Assembly (NCBI GenBank): GCA_902798605.1
Contig: CADBXH010000028.1
Location: forward strand, 1 to 42,374
Length of the DNA stretch: 42,374 bases
Reading direction: 5' to 3'
Source: an uncultured Ruminococcus sp.
GTDB taxonomy: Bacteria; Bacillota_A; Clostridia; Oscillospirales; Acutalibacteraceae
Part shown: positions 14,767-23,109 of the stretch, piece after piece
How positions within the stretch are numbered: position 1 is the first letter of the stretch
Layout: each line of letters opens with the position of its first letter
Notes under the pieces: generated by a model
The model's input: the letters and a program-made list of their open reading frames with translations, nothing else
Told to the model about the DNA's origin: nothing
The model's database searches: none
Made by a program: the position numbers and the translations under genes

Positions 14767-15849
14767 ATGAAAAAAATAATATCTTTGATACTGGTTTTGG
14801 CGTTTTGCGTATTATTCTGCGCATGTGGCACTAAAAGCTCTTCAACAAAAGAATCCCAAACTAATAGTAGTCAAAATAGTAACAGCATAACAAGGGATAG
14901 TTTATCTGAAAGAGCAAGAAAAGAAGCTGCGCAAACGTTAGGTTGTGACGAGAGTTTATTGCTTGACTCGGAAAATAATAAAACAGGTGATTATATTTTT
15001 GAATTAAAAGATGAAGGAAAAATGTATGATGAAATAAAAGTATGTAGTCTGAAATATGATTCTTCAAAAAATGATTTTTCATCGGAAGTTACTACAAAAA
15101 GAAAACTACATCCGACTGGTATATGGGGCAATTCGCTAGAAATTATTAGTTCACAAAATGGTATTGTAAACATTGCTAACTATAGTCTAGGTTCTAATTC
15201 ATATACCATGAAATATAATAGTTATCAAATATGTGCAGTTGAAAAGAATGATTATGATGAAACGGTAGTTGGGGAAAGTCTTGGGGATGAAGATAGCACA
15301 AATTCTTATTTTCCGTACGATTATTATGTTTTAGAAGCAATAGGTTCAAATGGGAGTTTATATGCATTTGATCAACATACGTTATATTATACAAAATTTA
15401 AACCTGCTCAATCTTTGTACTCTTCTGGGGGCCTAAATAAAGAGGCATTGGAGTCAAATACAACGGAAGGTTTAAAAGAGTATCTTAACGGAAGAGGCAA
15501 ATTATACGGGATGTATGATGAAGAATATAAAGGAGATGTTTCCGAAACAATAGTGGTACCGAAAGATGTTGTTGGAAAAACTGTTCCGGAAGCGATAAAG
15601 TACCTTCAAAGTATTGGTTTTGGTGAAATGGAAAAGTATTATGAAAAACCTGAAGTAGTTGATGATATATTTTGTGAAAACAATTCCGATTTTAGCGGTA
15701 GTCCCATAAGCGTAATAGGCTATCGGTTTGATAAGGGTTCAAATTTAATACTATTTAATCACGATGAACATTCTTCTGATAATGATTCTGAGGATGAAGA
15801 TGAAAATTCAGACGAAGAAGAGGATGAATATGTAGATGTTTTTGATTGA
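14767..15849 (+). CDS. Putative lipoprotein with a PASTA-like domain and acidic tail
   Basis: The 360-aa product starts MKKIISLILVLAFCVLFCAC, a signal peptide with a probable lipidated Cys20. A Ser/Asn-rich linker follows, then an unrecognised domain (residues about 45-240). Residues about 265-310, VVPKDVVGKTVPEAIKYLQS and onward, resemble one PASTA domain. The last 30 residues are almost only Asp, Glu and Ser. Codon use is visibly more AT-rich than that of all neighbours, which suggests recent transfer. An AGGAGG site precedes the ATG. It has no obvious operon partners. The domain plan recalls the kinase-linked lipoprotein at 38201-39184. Confidence 0.7.
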   Translation: MKKIISLILVLAFCVLFCACGTKSSSTKESQTNSSQNSNSITRDSLSERARKEAAQTLGCDESLLLDSENNKTGDYIFELKDEGKMYDEIKVCSLKYDSSKNDFSSEVTTKRKLHPTGIWGNSLEIISSQNGIVNIANYSLGSNSYTMKYNSYQICAVEKNDYDETVVGESLGDEDSTNSYFPYDYYVLEAIGSNGSLYAFDQHTLYYTKFKPAQSLYSSGGLNKEALESNTTEGLKEYLNGRGKLYGMYDEEYKGDVSETIVVPKDVVGKTVPEAIKYLQSIGFGEMEKYYEKPEVVDDIFCENNSDFSGSPISVIGYRFDKGSNLILFNHDEHSSDNDSEDEDENSDEEEDEYVDVFD

Positions 15850-15893
15850 TAATTGTTTTTAAAACGAAAACTGAGGTTGTTCAATGTAAATTG

Positions 15894-15925
15894 AGGGGCG
15901 AGCATTGCACGTCCCTATATTTTTT
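15894..15925 (+). terminator. Probable terminator after the AT-rich lipoprotein gene
   Basis: AGGGGCG pairs with CGTCCCT (G-T pairs allowed) around a 9-nt loop, followed by ATATTTTTT. The stem resembles half of the GTAGGGGCGGAC repeat seen elsewhere in the window. Confidence 0.6.
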
Positions 15926-15951
15926 CTACAGTTTTCAACTCTATTTTCCTC

Positions 15952-15980
15952 TTGTATTCTCACCGCTTTTGTGCTATAAT
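15952..15980 (+). promoter_or_regulatory. Promoter of aspS-gatCAB
   Basis: TTGTAT (15952-15957) and TATAAT (15975-15980) are 17 bp apart, 55 bases before the aspS start codon. Confidence 0.65.
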
Positions 15981-16034
15981 ACTTTAGAATGGGTAAAAAT
16001 ATCAATGCACACTAACTTGAAAGGACAGTTTTTG

Positions 16035-17674
16035 ATGATAAAACCAAATGTTTACCGTACCGTAAGCTGCGGTGAGTTGAGAGAAGAAAACATCGGACAG
16101 CAGGTCAAGGTTGCCGGCTGGGTAGAGAACATCCGCGATCACGGCGGCGTTATGTTCCTCGATATCCGTGATGAATACGGAGTTTTGCAGGTTGTTGTTC
16201 ACAATGACGAGCTGCTCAAAAATATCAACAAGGAGTGTACCGTCACCCTCAGCGGCGAGGTCGTTAAGCGTGATGAGGACACTATAAATAAAAAGATCGC
16301 AACGGGCTTGGTTGAGGTCCACACCGACGATATCAAGGTGCTCGGCAAGTGCAAAAACGCGCTTCCGTTTGAGGTGGCTACTTCGACAAATACATCAGAG
16401 GACGTAAGGCTCAAGTACCGTTACCTCGACCTCAGAAATCCCAAGGTGCACAACAATATCCTGCTCCGCTCAAAAGTCATTTCCTTCCTGCGTGACAAAA
16501 TGCAGGAGCTCGGCTTTACCGAGATCAACACACCGATACTTTCCGCTTCGTCACCCGAGGGCGCGCGCGACTATCTGATCCCCAGCCGCAGGCACAAGGG
16601 CAAGTTCTACGCTCTGCCGCAGGCTCCGCAGATCTTCAAGCAGCTCCTTATGGTGTCGGGCTTCGATAAATACTTCCAGATCGCTCCCTGCTTCCGCGAC
16701 CGGCGAGTTCTATCAGCTCGACTACGAGATGGCGTTTGCCACTCAGGAGGATGTATTTGATATCGCCGAGCAGGTGCTCTACGAGGTATTCACAAAGTTC
16801 AGTAACAAAGAGGTTTCTAAGCCTCCGTTTGCGCGTATTCCCTTTGAAGAGGCTATGGTCAAGTACGGCACCGACAAGCCCGACCTCAGAAATCCGCTTA
16901 TCATCAAAGAGATCAGCGATATGTTTGTAGAGACCGACTTTGCTCCCTTCCGCAAAAAGTGCGTTCGTTCGATCAACGTACCCGGCGCCGCGGCGCAGAG
17001 CAAAAAGTGGTTCAAGCGTATGGAGGAGTTCGCGCTCTCCATCGGTATGAAGGGCTTGGGCTATGTCAAGGTAAACGAGGATATGACCTTTGACGGTCCT
17101 ATCGATAAGTTCTTAAAGCCCGGCGACCGCGAGGAGCTCATCGAGCGCAATTCATCAAAGGCGGGCCCTCAAGCTGATCGATGAGAGCAAGTTTGAGCTC
17201 TGCTTCATTGTTGACTTCCCGATGTACGAGCGCGACGACGACGGCAAGGTAATATTTACGCACAATCCCTTCTCAATGCCCCAGGGCGGCTTGGACGCTC
17301 TGCTCAACAAGGATCCCGAGGAGGTTTTGGCGTACCAGTATGACATCGTCTGCAACGGCGTAGAGCTTTCTTCGGGCGCTGTCAGAAACCACGATATTGA
17401 GATAATGAAAAAGGCGTTCGAGATCGCGGGTTATTCCGAGGACGACCTCAAGGCTAAGTTCACGGCGCTCTACAACGCGTTCCAGTACGGCGCTCCGCCT
17501 CACGCGGGTATGGCTCCCGGCGTTGACCGTATGATAATGCTCCTCACCGATGAGGAAAATATCCGCGAGGTAATCGCGTTCCCGATGAACTCCAACGCTC
17601 AGGACGTGCTCCTCGGCGCGCCGAACGAGGTAACCGAGCAGCAGCTCCGTGAGGTTCATGTTAAGTTAAGATAA
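16035..17674 (+). pseudogene. aspS: Aspartyl-tRNA synthetase gene with two internal deletions
   Basis: The frame starts MIKPNVYRTVSCGELREENI at ATG 16035 and has the N-terminal OB-fold (VKVAGWVENIRDHGGVMFLD), the class II catalytic core and motif 3 ([12 protein letters not shown]). The frame breaks twice. At about 16700, IAPCFRD should continue through the EDARADRSPGEF-type motif 2 stretch but jumps to GEFYQLDYEMAF, a loss of about 26 bases. At about 17165, ERNSSKAG jumps to [12 protein letters not shown], a loss of roughly 100 bases. Since the enzyme is essential and the rest is intact and well conserved, assembly collapse is likelier than a dead gene. It charges tRNA-Asp and, with GatCAB, may feed Asn-tRNA. 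Confidence 0.9.
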
Positions 17675-17678
17675 AATT

Positions 17679-17712
17679 GTAGGGGCGGACCCGCGTGTCC
17701 GCCCGTTTTTAT
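17679..17712. repeat. GTAGGGGCGGAC palindromic repeat, copy G1
   Basis: GTAGGGGCGGACCCGCGTGT then CCGCCCG: the arms GGGCGGAC/GTCCGCCC form a hairpin, followed by TTTTT. It lies between aspS and gatC. Copies occur at 24408-24436 and twice at 42144-42221. Confidence 0.8.
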
Positions 17713-17737
17713 AAAAACTTCCGAAAGGATGAAAATT

Positions 17738-18016
17738 ATGGTAACAAGAGAAGACGTAGAAAACATCGCCCTGCTTTCAAAGCTTTTTGTTCCCGAAGAG
17801 GAGCTTGACGGGCTTACGCAGTCAATGCAGGAGATAGTCGACTTTGCGGATACTATCAACAACGCTCCCGCAAGCGACGAGGGCTTTGACAACATCAACA
17901 ACCTCTCAAACGTGTTCCGCGAGGACGAGGTCGTGGAGTCTTACCCGAGCACGGAGATACTCAAAAACGCTCCCGAGCAGGCAGAGGATCACTTCCTCGT
18001 GCGCAACAGAGAATAA
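17738..18016 (+). CDS. gatC: Asp/Glu-tRNA amidotransferase subunit C
   Basis: The 92-aa protein (MVTREDVENIALLSKLFVPE...) has the GatC pattern: an N-terminal helix with VENIALLSKL, then QEIVDFADTINN and a C-terminal FREDEV...NAPEQAEDHFLV tail. GatC stabilises the GatA-GatB complex that converts Asp-tRNA-Asn or Glu-tRNA-Gln into the amide form. I favour ATG 17738 because AAAGGA ends 9 bases before it; an earlier in-frame ATG at 17729 overlaps that site. It is followed 12 bases later by gatA. Confidence 0.93.
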   Translation: MVTREDVENIALLSKLFVPEEELDGLTQSMQEIVDFADTINNAPASDEGFDNINNLSNVFREDEVVESYPSTEILKNAPEQAEDHFLVRNRE

Positions 18017-18028
18017 GGCGGTGTAAGA

Positions 18029-19452
18029 ATGGGTTCTATTGCAAAAATTCACGATATGCTCGTCACAAAGCAGGTCTCCTGCGCCGAGCTCACAAAGAGC
18101 TATCTTGATGAGATCGAAAAATCAAACGGAGAGCTTAACGCTTATGTTAACGTAACTGCCGATGAGGCGATCAAAACCGCCGAAGCGGTCGATAAAAAGC
18201 TTGCCGCGGGAGAAGAAATCGGTATGCTCGAGGGCGTTCCGATGACGCTCAAGGATAATATTTCAACAAAGGGTTCACAGGCTACAAGCCGATTTATAAC
18301 GCCACCGTCTGGGAGCTTTTGCAGGCGCAGAACGCGGTTATGCTTGGCAAAACCAATATGGACGAGTTCGCAATGGGTTCATCCTGCGAGACCTCATATT
18401 TCGGCGGAGCGGCTAACCCTTTTGATACAAATCACGTTGCGGGCGGAAGCTCGGGCGGCGTAGCAAGTGCGGTCGGCGGAAACATCGCGGCTTACGGACT
18501 CGGTTCGGACACGGGCGGATCTATCCGCCAGCCCGCGTCATTCTGCGGAGTTGTAGGCTTAAAGCCCACCTACGGCGCGGTGTCGCGTTACGGACTTATC
18601 GCCTACGCGAGCTCGCTCGACCAGATCGGTCCTATAACCAAGAGCGTAGAGGACGCGTCACTCGTCTTTGACGCTATCAATAAGCAGGACAAGCGCGACT
18701 CTACCTCAAAGGGCGGCAGCGCGACCTTTGACACGCTCGATAACGACATCAAGGGTATGAAGATCGGTATCGCACGCGAGTACCTTGACGGCGTCCGCGA
18801 CGACGTAAAAGAGGCTGTGCTTGCCGCGGCAAAGGTTTACGAGTCGCTCGGAGCCGAGATCGTCTACTTTGATCTGCCTATCCTCAAATTCGCCCTTCCC
18901 GTATACTACATCATCGCCTGTGCCGAGGCTTCATCTAACCTCGGCCGTTATGACGGAATCCGTTACGGCTACAAGACCGAGCACTATAACGGCACTCACG
19001 ATATGATCTGCCGCACACGTTCCGAGGGTTTCGGCGAGGAAGTAAAGAGGAGGATTCTCCTCGGCACATACGTGCTCTCCGCAGGTTACTATGACGCCTA
19101 CTACAAAAAGGCGCAGAACCTCAGAGGAACGATCATCAGCGCGTTCAACAAGGCGTTTGAGAGCTGTGATGTTATCCTCGCGCCCACAGTGCCCATGACC
19201 GCGTTTGAAAAGGGCAACGCTATCAGCGACCCGATAGAAACATATCTCACCGATATTTGCACCGTTCCCGTCAATATCGCGGGACTCCCGGGCGTTTCGA
19301 TCCCCTGCGGCTTCAACGCAAAGGGTATGCCAATCGGTATGCAGCTTATCGGCAAGAGCTTCGGCGAGGCAGAGATATTAAATGCCGCCTACAAATACCA
19401 GCAGGCGGCTCCCGATAAATTTATGGATACAAAGTGGGGTGTTAAGCTGTGA
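18029..19452 (+). pseudogene. gatA: Asp/Glu-tRNA amidotransferase subunit A gene with one internal deletion
   Basis: The first frame gives MGSIAKIHDMLVTKQVSCAE through MTLKDNISTKG with the catalytic Lys. At about 18280 it breaks and resumes in another frame as YKPIYNATVWELLQAQNAVM. The missing piece corresponds to the TCASKMLE-type segment of GatA, about 28 bases. The rest is complete: GGSSGGVASAVGG and GSDTGGSIRQPASFCG carry the Ser-cisSer-Lys amidase site. As with aspS, an essential gene with one clean gap suggests an assembly or sequencing loss, to be settled by resequencing. Its stop overlaps the gatB start. Confidence 0.9.
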
Positions 19453-20801
19453 AATATGAGTTAGTTTCGGGTTTTGAGACCCACATTGAGCTCTGCCCCG
19501 TGTGCATCGGACTTCCCGGCACGCTCCCCGTGCTCAATAGGGAAGTAGTCCGCTTTGCGATAAAGGCGGGTCTTGCTGTTCACGGCGAGATCGCAGAAAT
19601 CGCGAAAATGGACAGAAAAAACTACTGCTACCCCGACCTATCAAAGGCGTACCAGATCAGCCAGCTTTACGCTCCGCTTATCATCGGCGGCTATGTTGAG
19701 CTTTCTAACGGCAGAAAAATCAGGCTCCACCATATCCACATCGAGGAGGACGCGGGAAAGCTTATCCACCAGCACGGTGATACCTACGTTGACTACAACC
19801 GCGGCGGCGTTCCGCTTATCGAGATCGTTTCCGAGCCTGACATCCGCTCGATCGACGAGGCGAGGGAGTATGTTGAAAAGCTCCAGCAGGTAATGCGCGC
19901 AATCGGAGTTTCAGACTGCAAAATGCAAGAGGGCTCAATGCGCTGTGATGTAAATATCTCAGTCCGTCCCGAGGGAACCGAGGAATTCGGTACCCGTACC
20001 GAGATCAAAAATATGAACTCGATCAACAACATAGCAAAGGCTATGGAGTACGAGTATGACAGACAGGTCGATTTGATTGAGAGCGGCGGAAAAGTAATTC
20101 AGGAGACATTGCGTTATGACGACGCAACCGGAACGACTTCTTCTATGAGAAGCAAAGAGGACGCGCACGATTACCGTTACTTCCGCGACCCCGACCTTGT
20201 TACTATCAACATCTCCCGCGAGGAGGTAGAGGAGCTCCGCGCCGAGCTTCCCGAGCTTCCCGCCGACAGATACAGAAGATATACCGAAGAGCTCGGACTT
20301 CCCGAAAAGGACGCGGCGCTGCTCACCAAGTACAGACGTATCAGCGAGTATTTTGACGAGGCTTGCGACGGTGTAAAATCACCCAAGACCGTGTCAAACT
20401 TTATCATCGGTCAGATCTTCCGCAGGACAGAGACCGAGGCTGACAAGGAAGTATTTGACGTAGCGGTCAAGCCAAAGCACCTCAACGAGCTTGTAAAGCT
20501 GCTTGACAGCGGCAAGATCCGCAACAACCTTGCAAAATCAACGCTTGAAAAAATGCTTGACTCCGGCAAGGGCGCGCTTGAATTCATCAGCGAGAGCGAT
20601 ATGGGCGGACTTGACGAAAACGCTCTAAATGAGCTCTGCAAAAACGCTGTCGAGGGCAACCCAAAGGCTGTCGACGACTACAAAAACGGCAAGGAAAAGG
20701 CTATCAAAGCGCTTGTCGGCAACGTTATGAAAAACAGCCGCGGCAAGGCGGACGCTGTTTTGGCAGAAAGCAAGATCAAGGATATCATCAGTAATTTATA
20801 A
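19449..20801 (+). CDS. gatB: Asp/Glu-tRNA amidotransferase subunit B, with a shortened N-terminus
   Basis: This 450-aa protein starts at GTG 19449 (overlapping the gatA TGA) and ends in the normal tail domain that recognises the tRNA elbow (KAIKALVGNVMKNSRGKADA). MDRKNYCYPDLSKAYQISQ and RGGVPLIEIVSEPDIRS are GatB hallmarks for ammonia use and ATP-dependent activation. HIEL at residues 12-15 is followed at once by CPVCIGLPG. Family members I remember have about 22 more residues here (ATKTKIFCGCST-type), including the first Cys pair of a zinc site. The loss is in frame. It fits the pattern of gaps in aspS and gatA. Confidence 0.9.
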   Translation: MKYELVSGFETHIELCPVCIGLPGTLPVLNREVVRFAIKAGLAVHGEIAEIAKMDRKNYCYPDLSKAYQISQLYAPLIIGGYVELSNGRKIRLHHIHIEEDAGKLIHQHGDTYVDYNRGGVPLIEIVSEPDIRSIDEAREYVEKLQQVMRAIGVSDCKMQEGSMRCDVNISVRPEGTEEFGTRTEIKNMNSINNIAKAMEYEYDRQVDLIESGGKVIQETLRYDDATGTTSSMRSKEDAHDYRYFRDPDLVTINISREEVEELRAELPELPADRYRRYTEELGLPEKDAALLTKYRRISEYFDEACDGVKSPKTVSNFIIGQIFRRTETEADKEVFDVAVKPKHLNELVKLLDSGKIRNNLAKSTLEKMLDSGKGALEFISESDMGGLDENALNELCKNAVEGNPKAVDDYKNGKEKAIKALVGNVMKNSRGKADAVLAESKIKDIISNL

Positions 20802-20810
20802 ACCAAACAA

Positions 20811-20836
20811 ATGCGGGCGTGCTTAGCGCGCCCGTT
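20811..20836 (+). terminator. Hairpin after gatB, probable terminator
   Basis: CGGGCGTGC pairs with GCGCGCCCG (one G-T pair) around a TTA loop. The following TTGTTA is only a weak T-run, so read-through into the zinc-ribbon gene is possible. Confidence 0.55.
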
Positions 20837-20862
20837 GTTAGTAATATGAATAGAGGTAGTTT

Positions 20863-21642
20863 ATGATTTGTCCGAATTGCGGAAGAACAGTATATGACGG
20901 AGAGAGTTCCTGCGCTTACTGCGGAACAGATCTGCGCGCGATCATGCGGAATAATTATAACAGAAATCAAGGCGCGCGTTATAATTCGGCTCAACCGCCC
21001 CAAAAGGTCAGGACGGTCGCCGACAAGGTGATCATGGTACTGCTGATGCTTTTGACGGCGTTTAACGCGGTTATACCCCTTTTTGAGTGGGTGAAGATCA
21101 CTATTATAGATAAGTATCCTATCTTAAAGGATGTTCCGTTAGTGCCCGACGCTATCAAAAATTCCGAGAGCGGAAGCATATTCAAGTTTATACAACTGCT
21201 CGAGGATTTCCAAAAAACCACGGGAGCACAAATCAATAATATAGTACAAAAATATGATTTTTTAGATTTGTTAAAAAGCAATCTCACCGATTTAAATGTG
21301 CAGGTTGCTCGTATAGTGATACTACTGAAAGTTTTTGCAGGGGGTATGATAACCTCAATGGTGTTTGCGGGCGTAATGATAATCCTCGCGCTGTGCTTTA
21401 AGTACAAAGCAGCCTGCATATTATCATTTGTTTCCGCGGCATTTATGTTTGCCTCATCACTCGGCTTTTATATTGTTATGAGCGGTATCCCGGCGGAAAA
21501 CGGACTGACTGCTATGACTTCGTGGCCGGTATTTTCGATGATACTGTCGGTAGCGCTTGTGTTTATGACGGTGATCGCGCTTGTGATAGTAAGCCGCGCC
21601 AAAAAGAAACGCCTTACGGCAAACTCATATTATCATATGTAA
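20863..21642 (+). CDS. Zinc-ribbon membrane protein of unknown function
   Basis: The 259-aa protein opens with a zinc ribbon, MICPNCGRTVYDGESSCAYC (Cys-x2-Cys twice), then a flexible basic linker. About four transmembrane helices follow (residues about 55-75, 150-170, 180-205 and 225-248), with a roughly 70-residue soluble loop between the first two. The zinc ribbon faces the cytoplasm. I do not recognise a characterised family. Such ribbon-plus-membrane proteins are common in Clostridia. It lies after gatB, separated by a weak terminator-like hairpin, and converges on the aromatic operon. Confidence 0.75.
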   Translation: MICPNCGRTVYDGESSCAYCGTDLRAIMRNNYNRNQGARYNSAQPPQKVRTVADKVIMVLLMLLTAFNAVIPLFEWVKITIIDKYPILKDVPLVPDAIKNSESGSIFKFIQLLEDFQKTTGAQINNIVQKYDFLDLLKSNLTDLNVQVARIVILLKVFAGGMITSMVFAGVMIILALCFKYKAACILSFVSAAFMFASSLGFYIVMSGIPAENGLTAMTSWPVFSMILSVALVFMTVIALVIVSRAKKKRLTANSYYHM

Positions 21643-21645
21643 TCA

Positions 21646-21684
21646 AAAACGGTAACGACATCAAACGTCGCTACCGCTTTTTTT
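21646..21684. terminator. Bidirectional terminator between convergent genes
   Basis: CGGTAACGAC pairs with GTCGCTACCG around ATCAAAC. Eight or more T follow on the plus strand and five T on the minus strand. It overlaps the last codons of the chorismate mutase gene. Confidence 0.85.
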
Positions 21685-21948
21685 TCTGCGTATGTATTCT
21701 TCCTGAAGAGCTCGTGACAGTGACATTATCTCTTCAAAAAGCATTCTTGAGTACAGGTAATACTTGCCGCCCTTTTTTTGTACCGCGTTCAAAATTTCCT
21801 CCTCGCGCTGTACGTTAAGGATCGGAACGTTATTTTCGTATTTGTATTCCGCAACTTCCTTTGAACAATCCATCCTGCGCTTGAACAGCTCGATTATCTG
21901 GTCATCAATGCTGTCGATTTCCGCTCTTATCTCGCAAATATCCCTCAT
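21661..21948 (-). CDS. Chorismate mutase, AroQ type
   Basis: The 95-aa all-helical protein reads MRDICEIRAEIDSIDDQIIE, LFKRRMDCSKEVAEYK, VPILNVQREEEILNAV and MLFEEIMSLSRALQEEYIRR. This is the three-helix AroQ fold with conserved Arg, Lys and Gln/Glu active-site residues (IR near residue 8, R25, K30, R48-E). It converts chorismate to prephenate, the substrate of the TyrA encoded in the same operon. It is last in the aro operon, and its ATG overlaps the aroC stop (ATGA). It lacks a fused prephenate dehydratase domain. Confidence 0.92.
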   Translation of the reverse strand: MRDICEIRAEIDSIDDQIIELFKRRMDCSKEVAEYKYENNVPILNVQREEEILNAVQKKGGKYYLYSRMLFEEIMSLSRALQEEYIRRKKSGSDV

Positions 21949-23033
21949 ATTTCCTCCTGAATAATATTAATCAACGCAATTGCCGCCGCCGCTTCAATAA
22001 CAGGAACGGCCCTCGGAACGATGCAAGGGTCGTGTCTGCCCTTTATCTCAAGCTCGGTGTTTTCGCGGCTTTGCAAATCAACCGTTTTTTGCTTTTGCGC
22101 TATCGAAGGCGTGGGCTTTATCGCCGCCCTGAAAACAACCGGCATACCGTCAGTTATTCCGCCCAAGATACCGCCGCAGTTGTTTGTTTCGGTAACGACC
22201 CTGCCGTTTTCCATACGGAACGGATCGTTGTTCTGCGAGCCTCTCATTTTTGACGCTTCAAAGCCCGCGCCCGCGCCGAACTCAACGCCCTTTACCGCAG
22301 GGATAGCGAAAACCGCCTTGGCGATAACGCCCTCAACGCCGTCAAACATCGGCGCTCCAAAGCCCGCTTCAACGCCTGTTATCGCACATTCAATAACGCC
22401 GCCTACGCTGTCGAGCTCGGCTTTTGCGGAGTCTACTTCATTTCGCATAGCCTGCTCAATGTCAGGGTTTATCAGCGCGAAGGACGAGGCGCTGAGCCTG
22501 TCCATAAGCTCATTTGAAACAGAAACCGGGTCGAATCTATCATCACTGACGCCGCCTATGCTCGCGATATGGGCGGCTATTCTTATGCCTTTTTTTTCAA
22601 GCAGCTGTCTGCAAACTGCGCCCGCGAAAACTATCGGAGCGGTGATCCTGCCCGAAAAATGGCCGCCGCCGCGGATATCATTCGCGCCCTTGTATTTGAC
22701 AAACGCCGCGTAGTCGCTGTGACCGGGGCGCGGAGTCGTGAGCAAGCCGCCGTAATCCGTTGATCGGGTGTTGGTGTTCTCAATCACGGCGCAGAGCGGA
22801 GCGCCCGTCAGCGTGTCGTCGAGCATACCCGAAAGAATTTTCGGAGTGTCGCTCTCCTTGCGCGGAGTCGCGGTCTTGTCCCTGCCGGGTGCGCGGCGCG
22901 CCATTTGAGCGTAAACCTGCTCCAAATCAATTTTTTCACCTGCGGGGAGCCCGTCTATCACAACGCCGATGCCGTTGCCATGGCTTTCTCCGAATACGGA
23001 TATTTTGATTTTGTCTCCGAAAGTTGATGACAT
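21945..23033 (-). CDS. aroC: Chorismate synthase
   Basis: This 362-aa enzyme is full length: MSSTFGDKIKISVFGESHGN at the start (GESHG motif), PRPGHSDYAAFVKYKGANDI and RGGGHFSGRITA in the FMN site, and MRGSQNNDPF plus TNNCGGILGGITDGMPV near the C-terminus. It forms chorismate from EPSP using reduced FMN. A GAAGGA site precedes the start. The sequence around its ATG is duplicated 69 bases upstream, at the end of aroA. Confidence 0.95.
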   Translation of the reverse strand: MSSTFGDKIKISVFGESHGNGIGVVIDGLPAGEKIDLEQVYAQMARRAPGRDKTATPRKESDTPKILSGMLDDTLTGAPLCAVIENTNTRSTDYGGLLTTPRPGHSDYAAFVKYKGANDIRGGGHFSGRITAPIVFAGAVCRQLLEKKGIRIAAHIASIGGVSDDRFDPVSVSNELMDRLSASSFALINPDIEQAMRNEVDSAKAELDSVGGVIECAITGVEAGFGAPMFDGVEGVIAKAVFAIPAVKGVEFGAGAGFEASKMRGSQNNDPFRMENGRVVTETNNCGGILGGITDGMPVVFRAAIKPTPSIAQKQKTVDLQSRENTELEIKGRHDPCIVPRAVPVIEAAAAIALINIIQEEI

Positions 23034-23109
23034 ATTTATTCCTTCTTTTCTGTCATTAAAAAGTTTTGACCCGCCGTTTACAAAACATTATGTTGATGAC
23101 ATATTTATT
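23023..23109 (-). repeat. 18-bp direct repeat duplicating the aroC start region
   Basis: The 18-mer AATAAATATGTCATCAAC (minus strand) occurs at 23040-23023, spanning the aroC start codon, and exactly again at 23109-23092, just after the aroA stop codon. The spacing is 69 bases. Confidence 0.95.
23088..23102 (-). other. Four-codon minicistron MSST upstream of aroC
   Basis: In the upstream copy of the repeat, ATG TCA TCA ACA TAA encodes MSST and stops, repeating exactly the first four residues of AroC. It begins 5 bases after the aroA stop codon. It could be a decoy start or a coupling device, or simply a duplication scar. Only a weak AAGAG precedes it. Confidence 0.5.

Noticed and set aside
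16690..17170. Programmed frameshifting or translational bypassing in aspS
   Set aside because: Bypassing needs extra DNA between the two coding parts; here conserved codons are missing, so no recoding could restore the protein.
22021..22713. Plus-strand open frame opposite aroC
   Set aside because: AroC is complete on the minus strand with family motifs throughout; the opposing frame is Ser/Pro/Ala-rich shadow sequence.
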